Notes under the pieces: model-generated
Seen by the model: the letters and a program-made list of their open reading frames with translations, nothing else
Database searches by the model: none
Told to the model about the DNA's origin: nothing
Source of the DNA: Diphasiastrum complanatum
Lineage: Eukaryota; Streptophyta; Lycopodiopsida; Lycopodiales; Lycopodiaceae
Assembly (NCBI GenBank): GCA_029204225.1
Contig: CM055107.1
Coordinates: 9,607,472-9,671,471 of the forward strand
Length of the DNA stretch: 64,000 bases
Direction: 5' to 3'
Program-made: the position numbers and the translations under genes
Shown here: piece after piece, positions 49,219-61,098 of the stretch
Layout of the letters: each line of letters opens with the position of its first letter
Position numbering within the stretch: the stretch's first letter is position 1

Positions 49219-49835
49219 TGCAATGATATGATCTTCTCTTTGAACCTATTCCAATGCACTTAGCACTCTCTTCAAAAATCAACAAATGGACTCAAGAAGA
49301 AATTACAAAGACTTGGAAACAATCTAGCCTCTCGTTTTCTCTCTTTTTGCAAATCCTAGCACATAGAATTGTTGATATCTTGACCACACTTGATCTGACC
49401 ATAATATATTGAGCTTTCAATAACTCCTAAGATTGAATCCCACTCTTGAAAAAATCCAACAACTTCAAATCAAAAGATTCTATCAAATTTAGGGTTTTCT
49501 CAAAAATGCAAAATATTGAATCAAGCAAAAGCTACATTCAAAAGCTAGAATCTTGATACATCAACTAATAGAATGTAATATTGTTGGACCCTTTTTGTGC
49601 CTCCCCAATCGGTCGGATCTAGAGGGCAAAGAAGAGGTTCTATCGTGTAGTATCGGGCTTCGATCCAATAGGGAGAGGGCTAAGTGACGAAATAGGAGTG
49701 GGGATCTGTTGGAAATTAAGCCCACTGTTGTCTCCTTGGTGAATGACTAACTTCTAATTCATGATTCTTCCTGCATGTTTATTGATCATTGATCTAGGGT
49801 CAGGTGAAACCAACTTTGTTTCTATGTCTACTCAT

Positions 49836-50131
49836 CTGATACCTACAAGAATCACAAACTTAGACAACCAATTTATTTGAAGAACGTCTACAACGGGCTT
49901 CCGGCTGATCTCCAGCAAAGGGTAACCAATCCTATCATAATTTCAAGTTCAGATGTTAATTTCAATTACTTGAAGTCATTGATCTGATACCTACAAGAAT
50001 CACAAACTTAGACAACCAATTTATTTGAAGAACGTCTACAACGGGCTTCCGGCTGATCTCCAGCAAAGGGTAACCAATCCTATCATAATTTCAAGTTCAG
50101 ATGTTAATTTCAATTACTTGAAGTCATTGAA
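49836..50131. repeat. Perfect 148-bp tandem duplication
   Basis: 49836-49983 is repeated at 49984-50131 without a visible mismatch. The second copy opens a frame (50025-50309) containing VYNGLPADLQQRV that matches nothing I know. Confidence 0.9.
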
Positions 50132-50419
50132 GACTTGGCCATCTTCAAGGACTTCCACGAAATTAACATTCAGAACAAGTCTGCAGAAATACATTACTTT
50201 TGTGAGAGTCTGCAAAAATACTCTAAGTGTCGCAACAGTCTGCAAAAATGGACTATGTTTTTACAATGTCGCCTTTTTTGCATTTCTCCGAAATGCGAAA
50301 CTTGTATAGCTCAAAAGTTTAACTTGTGCAGTTCAAAAGTTTAACTGTTTTTAACACTTTCGACTTTTTCACATTCAGCCACCAGAGTGTTACTTTTTAT
50401 TGTAGCATGTTACTTTCTA

Positions 50420-50835
50420 CCAGAGTCCTCGTCTTTTGCTGAGGGTATTAGTTCTCCATATTATCATGACCTCTCACCAGAAATTATTAGATTCTCAGAG
50501 CGGGGGCATATTCTCCCCATAGAGGATTTTAGCGCCCAGACATCTTTGAGACAGACAAAGTTCAGCTGCGTGTTCGTGCCCTTGACAGTGATATGCTTGG
50601 AGTTACCAGGACCTCCGCGGATAGTTTGGGACCTATGACTTCATATGGGGAGTACTTACTACAGTTTGGAGAGGCACATGAGCTAGCCATTTATAATGGC
50701 TTACCTGCTGGCCACATTCAGACAGTTATACACCATGCCACTCTCATAGTGTCATTGACTATCTCATGGGGTCCCACCCTTTATACTCACAATCTCTGAC
50801 TTCCACGTTTTTCCACCACCCTTTCCGATCACTCA
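50420..50835 (+). pseudogene. LINE endonuclease domain fragment
   Basis: Part of the apurinic-type endonuclease of a non-LTR retrotransposon. GHILPIEDFSAQTSLRQTKF corresponds to the conserved G-x-LLIGDFNA motif, with GDFN changed to EDFS. After a frameshift near 50560 it continues with SLGPMTSYGEYLLQFGEAHE and then, in another phase, VIDYLMGSHPLYSQSL, the SxIDYL region. At least three frame changes and the missing N-terminal half make it non-functional. This domain nicks target DNA to prime reverse transcription. Confidence 0.65.
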
Positions 50836-51399
50836 TTTCTCTTCTTCAATATCGGCCACCTTCCACCCAATTATTCATCTACACTACCCATGCTTACCCG
50901 AGCACCCACATACATATTTTATCTCACTCACATGCCACAATACACTCATATAAATATTTGATCTCACTCACATACACTCCTTTCCTCATGACAGTCCAGT
51001 CAACATCTAGGCTACTTTTCTCACCACCTCTCTTCACACGGTTGCATCATTACTAACCCTCTCCACAAAACTCCCACCCCATCCCAAAAGACTCGACACA
51101 CACCTCGACCACTACACCCTCCGTGGTACAATATTGAGTGTCGTTCTCTTCATCAATTAGTAACTTATTCACGTATCCATGTCCCACATCTACTTCGATC
51201 TTCCCGATGCTCCTACCCTCGTGTTCTCCATCGTAAGAAACGTTCATGTGATGATTCTGAAGGAAAACGTCTTATTGATCTTCATTTTAGCTCTTCTTCG
51301 AGTGATTTTTGGTGTGAGTTCATTCCTCGTTCTCCACCACCTCTCTTGGAGGACCTTCGCATTTGGAATGATTATGCTACTAACTTGTATACCGTCCCT

Positions 51400-52376
51400 A
51401 CTGACTCGCCTATCTCTATATCTCCACAACCACCTAATTTCTCCTTCTTCACATCTGACATGGTACTTACAACCATTAAGAATATGAAGCCCCACAAGCT
51501 TAGAGATATTGAAGACCTTGAATCTGAACTCCTTTCCCATGTCTTTGACTTTCTCGCTCCCACTATAGCCACCCTTCTTAACTCCACAGTTGTTTCCAGT
51601 TTCCCATCATCCTAGTGCACTCATTATCCACCCCATCCATAAGAATGGTGACCCCATGATTCCGAGTAACTACTGCACCATTATGATTGGTATATGATTG
51701 GGCATGTCTTGGCGAAACTATATGGTACTATCCTACAATATGTTGTGAGCACAAAGGCAGAGACTAGGAGACTACATGCCATGGGTCAGGCAGATTTTCG
51801 AGCCCATTATTCTATTGCAGATCTCATCTTCACAACACCTTAATTGAGGAGGCTAAGCATAGGAGAGAGAGGATTTAATGTTGTTTTGTGGACTTCAGAA
51901 AAGCCTTTGATTCTATTCCTCGCTCATTGATCCTCCAGAGACTTCGAGACCTTGGCTTCTCCACTGACATCGTTATTGTTGTGATGGCACTTTATGAGCA
52001 TGTCTTAGGATGTTTTCGGCATAGCAGTGGCATATTTAATCACATTTTGAGCACTATTGTGGTGAAACAAAGTTGCTCCCTCTCACCAATCCTCTTTGGC
52101 TTGTATATCGATGAGTTGGAGAGAGTCATTACACAGTGTGATGGTGCTAGTTGTAGGCTTGGGGACATCTTGATTGCTATCCTCCTATATTCTGATGATG
52201 TGGTATTGGTCTCACTGACCAGAGAGGGTCTTCAACAATAGTTGGATTGCTTGCATGAGTTTTGCACCAGATGGGGCTTAGGGGTGAACATTGAGAAGAC
52301 CAAGGTTATGGTCTTCAACACTTCACAAACATTCATGCAGCGATAGGAGCTTACTTTGAGTGGACAGGTTGTCCCT
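51400..52376 (+). pseudogene. LINE reverse transcriptase fragment
   Basis: Non-LTR RT belonging with the endonuclease fragment. It reads GQADFRAHYSIADLIF (51787+), a stop, FVDFRKAFDSIPRSLILQRL (motif A), VVKQSCSLSPILFGLYIDEL (motif B, usually GVKQGCPLSP), ILLYSDDVVLVS (catalytic motif, YSDD instead of YADD) and LGVNIEKTKVMVFNTSQTFM. The longest open part is 117 codons (51888-52241). It breaks off at 52376, where telomere-like repeats begin, so the 3' third of the LINE is absent. Unit 50420-52376 is read as one 5'- and 3'-truncated LINE. Confidence 0.8.
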
Positions 52377-52931
52377 TAGTGCTTTGCCCTTGGCCCTTAA
52401 CCCTTAATCCTTGGTCCTTAACCCTTGGTCTTTAGCCCTTAGACATAAACCCTAAACCCTAAACCCTTGGCCCTTAATCGTAAACCCTAAATCCTGAACA
52501 CTAAATCCTAAATCCTAAGCCCTTAGCCCTAAACAAAACCCTAAATCCTAAATCCTAAATCCTAAGTCGTCAGCCCTATGCCCTAAGCCTGAAAACCCTA
52601 AGCCCGAAGCTATAAGCCCTGAACCCTAAACCCTAAATCCTACACCCTAAGTCCTAAGCACTTAGTCCTAAACCCTAAAGCCTAAAGTCCAAAGCCTAAG
52701 CCCTAAGCCCTAAATCCTAAATCCTAAAACTTAAAACCTAAACCCTAAATCCTAGACCCTTGGACTTAACCCTAAACCCTAAGCCCTAAGCTCTAAATTC
52801 TAAGCACTAGATCCTATACCCTTAGCCCTTAGCACTAAATTCTAAATCCTAAACCTTAAATCCTAAATTCTAAATCCTAAATCCTTAACCCTTAGCCCTT
52901 AGTCCTAAACCCAAAGCCCCTAGCCCTAAAC
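52377..52931 (+). repeat. Degenerate interstitial telomere-like array
   Basis: About 550 bp of CCCTAAA-type units (C-rich strand on plus), mixed with variants TCCTAAA, CCCTTAG, CCCTTGG, CCCTAAG and CCTAAAT. Perfect CCCTAAACCCTAAA runs occur only briefly. It lies between the broken LINE and a copia LTR. Confidence 0.85.
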
Positions 52932-53192
52932 TGTTAGAAATCAATGATAAACTTCATTGTTACACTTCTTAGTTACTGTTTACGATGTACTTTATTACTA
53001 GCTGTAACTAGCCGTTGGCTAGTCTAGTAGTCTACTCCTAGGTTCTCCCTCTCTATCAGGGTTCAGGGTTTATATGTACATTTTACATTCAGTATGAAGT
53101 AGTGTGATAGATTGATAGTGCGTGTTCTTCTTCCGGCTTCTTTGGTGATTGTTTATGGTGAATGCTTGATGTTGCATATCTAATTATTGACA
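52932..53192 (+). mobile_element. 5' LTR of copia element E (261 bp)
   Basis: TGTTAGAAATC ... TTATTGACA, directly followed by a PBS. It is short for a copia LTR. No 3' copy was found; the element is cut at 57048. Confidence 0.8.
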
Positions 53193-53204
53193 TGGTATCA
53201 GAGC
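53193..53204 (+). other. Primer-binding site of element E
   Basis: TGGTATCAGAGC right after the LTR. Confidence 0.9.
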
Positions 53205-53737
53205 TATGATAGTCTTGCGTGCCTGATCAGTGGATACAGCTTGTCATAGGCTCCGCAACGAAGTGAGAAAGTCCTTCACAGGAGGTGTAAGCTTGGAGAG
53301 ACAAAAAACAAACGGCTAGAAGAAATTTTTCTTGATGTATTTTGCAGGTTTTGGAGCTCACAGTTATTAGTGGAGAACGAAGACACAGTCCCGGAGGCAT
53401 CAAAAAGGCCAGGGCAGCATCAGACAGATTCAAAATCTGTTGAGTGGGAAAAGTTTTACAATTTTTTTTAGTCTTTGTGAGAAGTGTCATTTGTTAGAGA
53501 GTTGTGCCAAGAAATCTCTCATTTGTTTGTTTGGGGTATTGCAAATCACACCAGACAATGTCTAGTACTGCCATTTAGAGCTTTGAGGCTTCATACCTTT
53601 CACATTACTGAGATCTGTCTATTTGAACAATCACTCATTTTGAAATCTAAACAAAGAGGAGGCGGCCTAGCCGCTGCGCTGAAGTAGAGAATCTAGAATA
53701 TTCTCTATGAAAGTTCTTATATTCTCTCTTTTTTATA

Positions 53738-53976
53738 TCCGTACCAATATCGAATCCAAGCACGCTAGTTGACGAGAAATCCGAGCAGTCGTACATCCGC
53801 GCTCCAGTCCGATATTGTCCGTACCGATATCGAATCTAAGCGCACGAGCTAAAGAAAATTTTGAGTAGTTGTACATCTGCGCTCCAGTTCGATATCGCAT
53901 GCTCTAATATCGGATCCACGCGCACAAGTTAAGGAGGATCCTGAGCAACCGTACTTCCGTGCTCCATTCCGATATC
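53738..53976 (+). repeat. Three ~80-bp tandem repeats in the element E leader
   Basis: Units start at about 53738, 53818 and 53898, each with TATCGAATCCAAGC.C, GAGCA.TCGTAC.TCCG and GCTCCAGTCCGATATC in diverged form. They lie between PBS and gag, where retroelement packaging and dimerisation signals usually reside. Confidence 0.8.
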
Positions 53977-54048
53977 AGGTGTATAACCAGAAAAATATAT
54001 AGTTTTATGGTGTGCTAAATTACTTGATTTGGACTCATCTGTTCATTA

Positions 54049-54911
54049 ATGGCAACTCTAAGCGAGAGTGTCCTCAATGAGTCAAGCAAATTGGAAGGAG
54101 CCGACAACTATGCAGTTTGGAAATTCAAACTGAAAAACATTTTGATGGAAAAGGAGCTATGGGAGATCGTGACAGGTGAAGAGACAAGGCCAGTGATTGA
54201 AGAAGATCAGCGGACATTTGACAGGAGAAAACGGAAAGCACAAAATGTCATCAACTTATCAGTTAGAGATGCAATTATTCCCTACATTTCGGATTTAGAA
54301 GGACCAAAAGAAGCATGGGATACGTTGAAGGCATTGTTTGAGACGACAAACACATCTCGAGTGCTATTCTTGAAGACGAAGCTGCACACATTGCGGATGG
54401 ATGATGGTGCAACTGTTGTTGATCACCTACTGAAGATCAAAGAGATTCGTGACCAATTGGCAACAGTTGGAGAGCGAGTACAGAATCGTGAGATCGTGCA
54501 GCTAACATTGAATAGTTTGAGTGAGTCACATCAAATGTTTGTGACAAGTATAGCCACATGGGAAAATCTTTAATCTATGAAGAGTTAGGTGGATTGCTTT
54601 TGCAGGAAGAACAACGTCAAGAGAACTTGAGTCATCGCAACAGGAGATTTGATCAAGCTCTTGCAGTGAGAGGACGTGTTGGCAGATTTGGTCGTGGAAG
54701 ACACCAATCAAGAGGTGGAAACTCATATCATGGATCGTTCCAACAATTTCAAGGACAATCCAATGATGGCCCAAATCGAGGCAATTGGAATCAAGGCCAA
54801 GGTCAAGGACGCGGCTCTTCCAAGCAAAATAAACTTGGAAATTGTAGGTATTGCAACACACCTGGCCATTGGGAGCATGAATGCTTTAGAAAACAGAAGG
54901 AGATAGAATAA
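54049..54911 (+). pseudogene. Gag of copia element E
   Basis: Starts at MATLSESVLNESSKLEGADN, with the copia Gag signature YAVWKFKLKNILMEKELWEI and LEGPKEAWDTLKALFE. The first frame ends after WENL (54573); the next phase (from ~54558) continues with LLLQEEQRQENLSHRN, an R/G/Q-rich RNA-binding stretch and a perfect zinc knuckle CRYCNTPGHWEHEC. So a single frameshift near 54565 separates capsid-like and nucleocapsid parts. The sequence is otherwise little damaged, suggesting a younger insertion than most others here. Gag forms the particle and packages RNA. Confidence 0.9.
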
Positions 54912-55001
54912 AGAAAAGGCAAATGGCAAGCGGGCAATTATGCTGATCAACATCAATACGATGATGATCAATATGAAGATGATACATGTAAGAGTTCAAA
55001 C

Positions 55002-56123
55002 TTGTTCTTTACAACATTAATGACAAGTGATGAAGCCAAGGATACTTGGTACATTGATAGTGGTGCATCCAAGCACATGACCTCAAGAAAAGAGTGGTTT
55101 TCAGAACTCAAGGAAACTCACAATGGTGATGAAGTTGGACAAGCCGATGGCAAATTGCTATCTGTTAAAGGAATTGGAGTGGTACCAGTGAAGCTAGCTA
55201 GCGGGACGATAAAGCGGATAAGCAATGTGCAATATGTACCTGGCTTAGCTAACAATATACTATTTGTTGGGACAATGGCTGATCAACAACACAAGGTTGA
55301 GTTTGACAGTGACAAATGTCTTGTCAAAGACATCAAGAATCACTACAAAGTGATTGCTATAGGAGCTAGAGTCAACGAGAATTGACTCTACAAATTGAAT
55401 GCGAGATCTTTTGCTCAAGCTATGGTAAGCACGGTTGATAGTCGAAGTGATCTTTGGCATCAACGATTCGGTCATATCTGTGCTCAAAGTTTACAGATTC
55501 TCAAAAGATGTAATCTAGTTATAGGATTGCTTGATATTTCTTTTGAAAAAAAAAATTGTGAAGGTTGCATTTTGGGAAAACAACACAGAGAGAGGTTTTT
55601 CAAAAGTGGAGCAAGGAGAGCCAGTGGCATCCTAGATCTTGTCCACAATGATCTATGTGGACCTATGCAGACTAGATCTCTTAGTGGCTACTATTACTTT
55701 ATCACCTTCATTGATGATTATAGCAAATGCATTTGGATTAATTTCATAAGCAAGAAATCAGATGCTTTTGCTAAGTTCAGGGAATTCAAGGCATCAGTTG
55801 AAAAGCAAACAAGATGTTGCATCAAAACTTTGAGATCTGATGGAGGTGGTGAGTATTTTTTGACAGAATTTATTGATTTCTGCAAAGATCAAGGAATCAA
55901 GAGGCAGACTACAACGCCTTATTCACCACAGCAAAATGGAGTTGCAGAACAAAAGAACAGATCTATTGTTGAGATGGTCAGGGCGATGCTCAAAAGCAAG
56001 GGTCTGCCAAACACCTTTTGGGCAGAAGCTTGTAGCACAGCTATGCACATCTTGAATCAGTGTCCTACAAAATCCGTGGAAGGTAAGACACCTCATGAAG
56101 CTGTTACTGAAAAAAAAACCTAA
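55002..56123 (+). pseudogene. Protease and integrase of copia element E
   Basis: Protease carries DTWYIDSGASKHMTSRKEWF and YVPGLANNILFVG. One stop at 55382-55384 precedes LYKLNARSFAQAM and the pre-integrase zinc motif DLWHQRFGH...CEGCILGKQHRERF. The integrase core has LDLVHNDLCGPM, FITFIDDYSKCIWI and IKTLRSDGGGEYFLTEFIDF, then PYSPQQNGVAEQKNR and FWAEACSTAMHILNQCPTKS. Catalytic acids (D, D, E) appear preserved. A one-base shift in an A run near 56115 moves the frame into the next segment. Confidence 0.9.
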
Positions 56124-57048
56124 TATTTCTCATTTGACAGTATTTGGCTGTGATGCTTATGCTCATATTCCTGATGAGAAACGAAGGAAATTGGATGCAA
56201 AAGCTATCAAGTGTATTTTCCTTGGATATGATGAGAAGGCCAAGGCATACAGGATGTATGACACAAATGCACAGAAGCTTGTAGTTTCTAGGGATGCTAC
56301 ATTTGATGAGATGGGCCGAGGTGAACAATCTGAAATAATCACTGAACCTTTTGATGAGGGAGAGAAAGTACAAGTCAAGAAGGAAGTGGATTTTGATATA
56401 GAAAATCCATTGGACAAAGGCAAGCCTGATGTTGAAATTCCCAAGAGAGTACCTAAATGGTACTTATCAGTCACAGATGGTGCAAAGAAGGGAGATACTC
56501 CCGAATCTAGTGAGCAGGGAGAGCTTATAAGATCAAGTAGAAATCGAAAACCTCCTGCAAGATTAGAGATGAATCTAGCCCTAATGGGTTATGTGCTCAA
56601 GGCTCAAGAACCAAAAACTTTTAATAAAGCAAAGGAGCACGAGGAGTGGCGTGAAGCTATGGAAACAGAAATGGAAGCTATATCAAAAAATAGGACTTGG
56701 AACTTGGTTGAGCTACTTGATGGTAAGACGCCTATCACTTGCAAATGGATATACAAGATCAAATATGAAGCTGATGGGCAACTCAACAAATACAAAACAC
56801 GGTTGGTTGCGAGAGGATTTGAGTAGCAGGAAGGTATTGATTTTGAGGAAACCTTCACACCCGTAGCTAAGATGGTAACTATACGTTCTACCATTGCTAT
56901 ATTTGCTTTCTATGGTTGGAAGATCCAGCAAATGGATGTTAAATCTGCTTTTCTTAATGGAGTGCTAGATGAAGAGGTGTACTTAGTACAACCTCAAGGA
57001 TTTATTGAACCAGGGAGAGAGCACCTTGTTTGTAAGCTCAACAAAGCT
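56095..57048 (+). pseudogene. Integrase tail and truncated RT of copia element E
   Basis: Continues integrase with FGCDAYAHIPDEKRRKLDAK and VVSRDATFDE, then the linker LIRSSRNRKPPARLEMN, then RT: WREAMETEMEAISKNRTWNL, CKWIYKIKYEADGQLNKYKT, RLVARGFE-stop-QEGIDFEETFTPVAKM, QQMDVKSAFLNG and EHLVCKLNKAL. RT stops dead after KAL (expected next: YGLKQ) at ~57048, before the YVDD motif. From there the sequence belongs to element F on the opposite strand. RNase H and 3' LTR are missing. Confidence 0.9.
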
Positions 57049-57059
57049 CTAGAAATTGA

Positions 57060-58440
57060 CCTGGGGAATCGGGTTGACTGAGTGCCTCTTCAACAATCGT
57101 CGACATTGGCTCCTGAACAAGGTAAGCTGCAGACTCATCGATATACTTGATAGGTGGTCTGCTAGTTCGTGATGATCTTCTGGGGAATAGAGGAAGCTGA
57201 TCATTTTCATGATACTGTAGTTATCTTCAGATTCGTCGTTGATATGTTGTTCGTCGAGAGTAGATGAGTTTGGCCCTTCAATGACAATAGTTGATTGAGG
57301 AATCTCGAAGTTCAATATGTCAGACAAATCGGACAAATGGACTTTGCCTTTTCCTTTGAGGTCGATGAACTAATCTTCGATGGAGATGACATCCCGACTA
57401 GTGAATATCTTAAACTCGATGGGATCGAACAACTTGTAAGCTTGATCTGAAGTAGTGTAGCTGATGAAAATACATTTGATACCCTGGAAGTTGAGCTTCT
57501 TCTCGAGATCATGAGAAATCTGTGCATAAGCAGTACATCCAAAAACTTTTAAGTTCGATAAAGAAGGTTTGGTACTTGTCCAAACTTCAAATGGTGTCTT
57601 ATCTGAGAGACCTTTAGTAGGACATCTGTTCTGAATATAGGTTGCTGTTGAAACAACTTCAGCCCAGCATACACTTTGTCGATTCGACTAAGGTTCTGTT
57701 CTTTCTCTCAGCAAGACCATTTGACTGAGACGAATAAGAGGCGATGTATTGTTGCTCAATGTCGTTGTTAAGGTAGTACTCTTTGAATTTGGTAGAGATG
57801 CATTCTTCCCCGTTGTTAGACCTCAATGCTTTGATTCATTTGCCAGTTTTATTTTCTGCATGCTCTTTGAATTGTCTGAACTTGATGAAAGCCTCTGAGT
57901 TCTTCTTAATGAAGTAAGCAATTGTTCTTTTGAAACATTCGTCAATAAAAGTAACGAAATACTTTGCATCTAGCAATGATGGAGTTTGCATAGGTCTACA
58001 TATATTTGAATGAACAACATCTAACAGACCTTTTGTTGCATGCCTATGACTTGATCTAAAAGGAATCCTAGTTTGCTTTCCAAGGATGCAGCTATGGCAG
58101 ATAGGGAGATTGACTTTGCCAGAAAGATAGTCGAGATCAAGTGCAAGCAATTGTTTGGACATGTTCAAAACAGATGCATGATTCAAGTGTCCTAAGCGAT
58201 GACGTCATAGTAATGCTTTATTGACAAGAACAGAGGTTTTCAAGGCTTGACTAGAATCAGAATAATTATGTGCCAGTCTATATAAGTATTTATGTCTCTT
58301 ACCGAGTGCAAGGATCTTATTGCTCCTATCGATAATTTTGCATTGATCAGACTCAAACTCTACCTTACGACCTAAATCTGCAATTCTACTTATTGATAAC
58401 AGATTTGTAGAGAATTTAGAAACATACAAGACTTTGACAG
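57060..58440 (-). pseudogene. Pre-integrase, integrase and linker of copia element F
   Basis: From right to left the minus strand reads MYVSKFSTNLLSISRIADLG (58429), KALL-stop-RHRLGHLNHASVLNMSKQL, CHSCILGKQTRIPF, LLDVVHSNICRPM, KYFVTFIDECFKRTIAYFIK and, after a stop, IKALRSNNGEECIS and NGLAERKNRTLVES. The rest of integrase is frame-broken. The last readable part is the linker SRPPIKYIDESAAYLVQE and IVEEALSQPDSP, which in copia elements lies just before RT. Homology ends at ~57060, facing the broken end of element E. D-to-E and G-to-N changes in the integrase motifs and many stops show decay. Confidence 0.8.
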
Positions 58441-58458
58441 TAGTTTGAATTGATCATG

Positions 58459-59514
58459 CTAGAATCTTAATGTTACAATACCTTCACCTTCGATAGTGTG
58501 AGTGCTATTGTCACCAAGATGAACATACTTCTTTGTGCTGTAAGGCGTATAGGAATAAAAAATCTCACGATGATTGGTCATATGTTGAGTAGTTTCAGAA
58601 TCCAAAAACCACGAATCATCTGAATTCACGTTTTTGTCTTTGACCATAAAAGCGCCTTTGTCCATTTTGACTTCGAGAGATGCTGTAACTATATTTGCTT
58701 GTTGATCAAATTGTTTGGCTGCATTCTTCGCTTTCAGAATTCGGCAATCTTGGATCTCATGGTTATTGCTCTTGCAATACTTGCAAAACATCTTCTTCTT
58801 CAACAAATTTGGATTCGATGATTGTTCTCGACTTTGAGTCTGTTTTTGATTCGATGCAGATTGCTTGGAGCTTTTCTGCTTCTGCCGTTTCGAGCCCTTG
58901 TTGACATATAGAGCTTGACACGAAGAGGTCGACAAAGTGTCTTGACTTCTTTGATTGTCTTCTTGCAACAACATAGTGATAACTCTGTTAAGAGTTAAAT
59001 CTGAGTGTGTCGTGATGATCATCACTCGGTTCTCATATAATGTAGAGGACATGCTTGAAAGCAATGTCACAATTGCGTCTTGATCGTCTATGACTGATCC
59101 GACAGTGTCCATCTGTTGCAAGAAATTCTTAAACTGGTTGATATGATTCTGGAGAGAATCATTATGCAACATCTTGAGTGTGAAGAATTTCTTTCGAAGA
59201 TGTAACTTGGTAGTTATATCTCTCACATCATATAGTGAGCTCAGGATGTCCCAAATGTCTTTCGAAGTTTTGGTTTCAGCTATGTGGCCAATTTGAGTAT
59301 TTGATATACTGAGGATAAAAAGCGTGAAAGTTTTACCATCATTTGATTTCCACTTTGAGTCGTCTGTGTCATCTTCAGGCTTCACTTTGTTACGTGTAAC
59401 AACATCCCACAACTCGCTGGCAATTAGCAAGGTCTTCATCTTAAGTTTCCATAAATGATAATTGGATCCATTCAGCTTATCTGCAATAAGACAGACTTTA
59501 CCTTGAGAATCCAT
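58459..59514 (-). pseudogene. Gag and protease of copia element F, 351-codon open frame
   Basis: The longest Gag frame in the window. It starts MDSQGKVCLIADKLNGSNYH followed by LWKLKMKTLLIASELWDVV, the copia Gag head, then a capsid-like helical part (DIWDILSSLYDVRDITTKLH). A Ser/Gln/Lys-rich basic linker follows, then the zinc knuckle CKYCKSNNHEIQDC (~residues 245-258) and protease DSWFLDSETTQHMTNHREIF. The catalytic DSG has become DSE, so the protease should be dead although the frame is open. The start lies ~170 bp inside the PBS on this strand, as expected. Confidence 0.9.
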
Positions 59515-59684
59515 CTGAAACTTTAGTTTGACGACGTTAAGAGAGATACCGCACTGCGCTGCAATTGGAAATCAATTCTCTGATATCGAAACAAATTGAT
59601 TTGAACTGAAGAATTTGATATCGCGAAAGATATCAAGTATTAGAGCTTGCGCTCTGATATAATATTAGGCCTTGAAGAATCAAC

Positions 59685-59696
59685 GCTCTGATACCA
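59685..59696 (-). other. Primer-binding site of element F
   Basis: GCTCTGATACCA on plus is the reverse complement of TGGTATCAGAGC, directly inside the LTR. A similar GCTCTGATAT occurs at 59651. Confidence 0.9.
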
Positions 59697-60213
59697 TGTT
59701 GGAAAGAGGTGTGAAAAAAGATAGGTCGAATAAAAAGATTTTGAATGACAAGAATAAAAACTTATCTTGCGCAGCAGAATACACTATCTTTATCTTTTTC
59801 TATGCATGACTACGCCTATCAATTTCGAACAAAACAATAGTGATAGAAATCATGTTCGATCTTATAGTGACTAACTTTGAAATCATTAGCACTACAGTGA
59901 TTATGTAGCCAAACATTAAAGCATTGAATTGTCAGACAAATAATTGTTCGCGCAAAACTATAGAAACACATACATTCTGAGACGAAACTGAACACAATAA
60001 GAAGATAGTATTGATTCAGTATGAAAACGAAACAAATGCAAGTGAGTACAACAAGTTAGCGGATCGAAGCCACGTACTTTGAGATATCTCTGAGCGACTA
60101 AAATTAAGTCTGAATTAAGCGCAACTACTGATAAGCAGTAGGTGCAATAGCAATCTCTAAATCAACTCTAAAGAACTGAGCTAGAATGCTTGAGTGTACA
60201 AGCTCGCAGGCTT

Positions 60214-60420
<207 letters not shown>

Positions 60421-60477
60421 AACCATTCAATACGTGTTGATCTCTTGATCGCATTGCTGAAGTAAAAAAGAGAGAAT

Positions 60478-60490
60478 CTATTTATACTTA
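60478..60490 (-). promoter_or_regulatory. TATA box in element F LTR
   Basis: The minus strand reads AGTATAAATAGATTC; the CT run begins ~60 bp downstream in the sense of transcription. Confidence 0.5.
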
Positions 60491-61098
60491 AGCAAATGCG
60501 GCAACGTCCAATAGTAGGATAACTAATTAGGTTGCAATCATAATGGATAGTGAGCTGGCATCCATCCAAAGTGAGCCGGCAACCATCCAATTGGATCTTT
60601 CCAGAAATTAGCTTTTAAGATGATCAATAAACTGTCTTTCACCTGACACGATTTGTCGGATCATGCCCGATAAAGATTGTCGATGATGTTCGATATGTCA
60701 GATCCACCTGTGAGCAATTTCCGAGTAGTTCTGCAGATTGTGTAGAAACACGAAGAAAACTGCAGGTGTGGATAAGAATTGGACGAAGATTAAAATGTCG
60801 ATTAGTAGGAGAATAATCTAACAGTATTGACTATGCAATGCAAAGGCAACAAATTTGTGGTTTCTACTTTATATAGGCAAATCCAAGAGTGGGCTTATAA
60901 AAATCTATATATACTAAAACTATTTGGGTTTCCGGGTAGCTCACGCTGCTCGGCGGTCACGCTCGGGTAGGGCAGCGTGACCTGTCAGAAAACCACAAAT
61001 ACAAATACAGGCGTTCCGTTCATTCTCTGTGTCTCTCGCTTTCTTTTTCTCTTTTTCTCACTCGTGATCCATGAGCAAAGGATTAGGGTAAAGAAGTA

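Noticed and set aside
53738-53976. CRISPR-like spaced repeats
   Set aside because: Three diverged tandem copies without spacers in a retrotransposon leader; not a CRISPR array, and the host is a plant.
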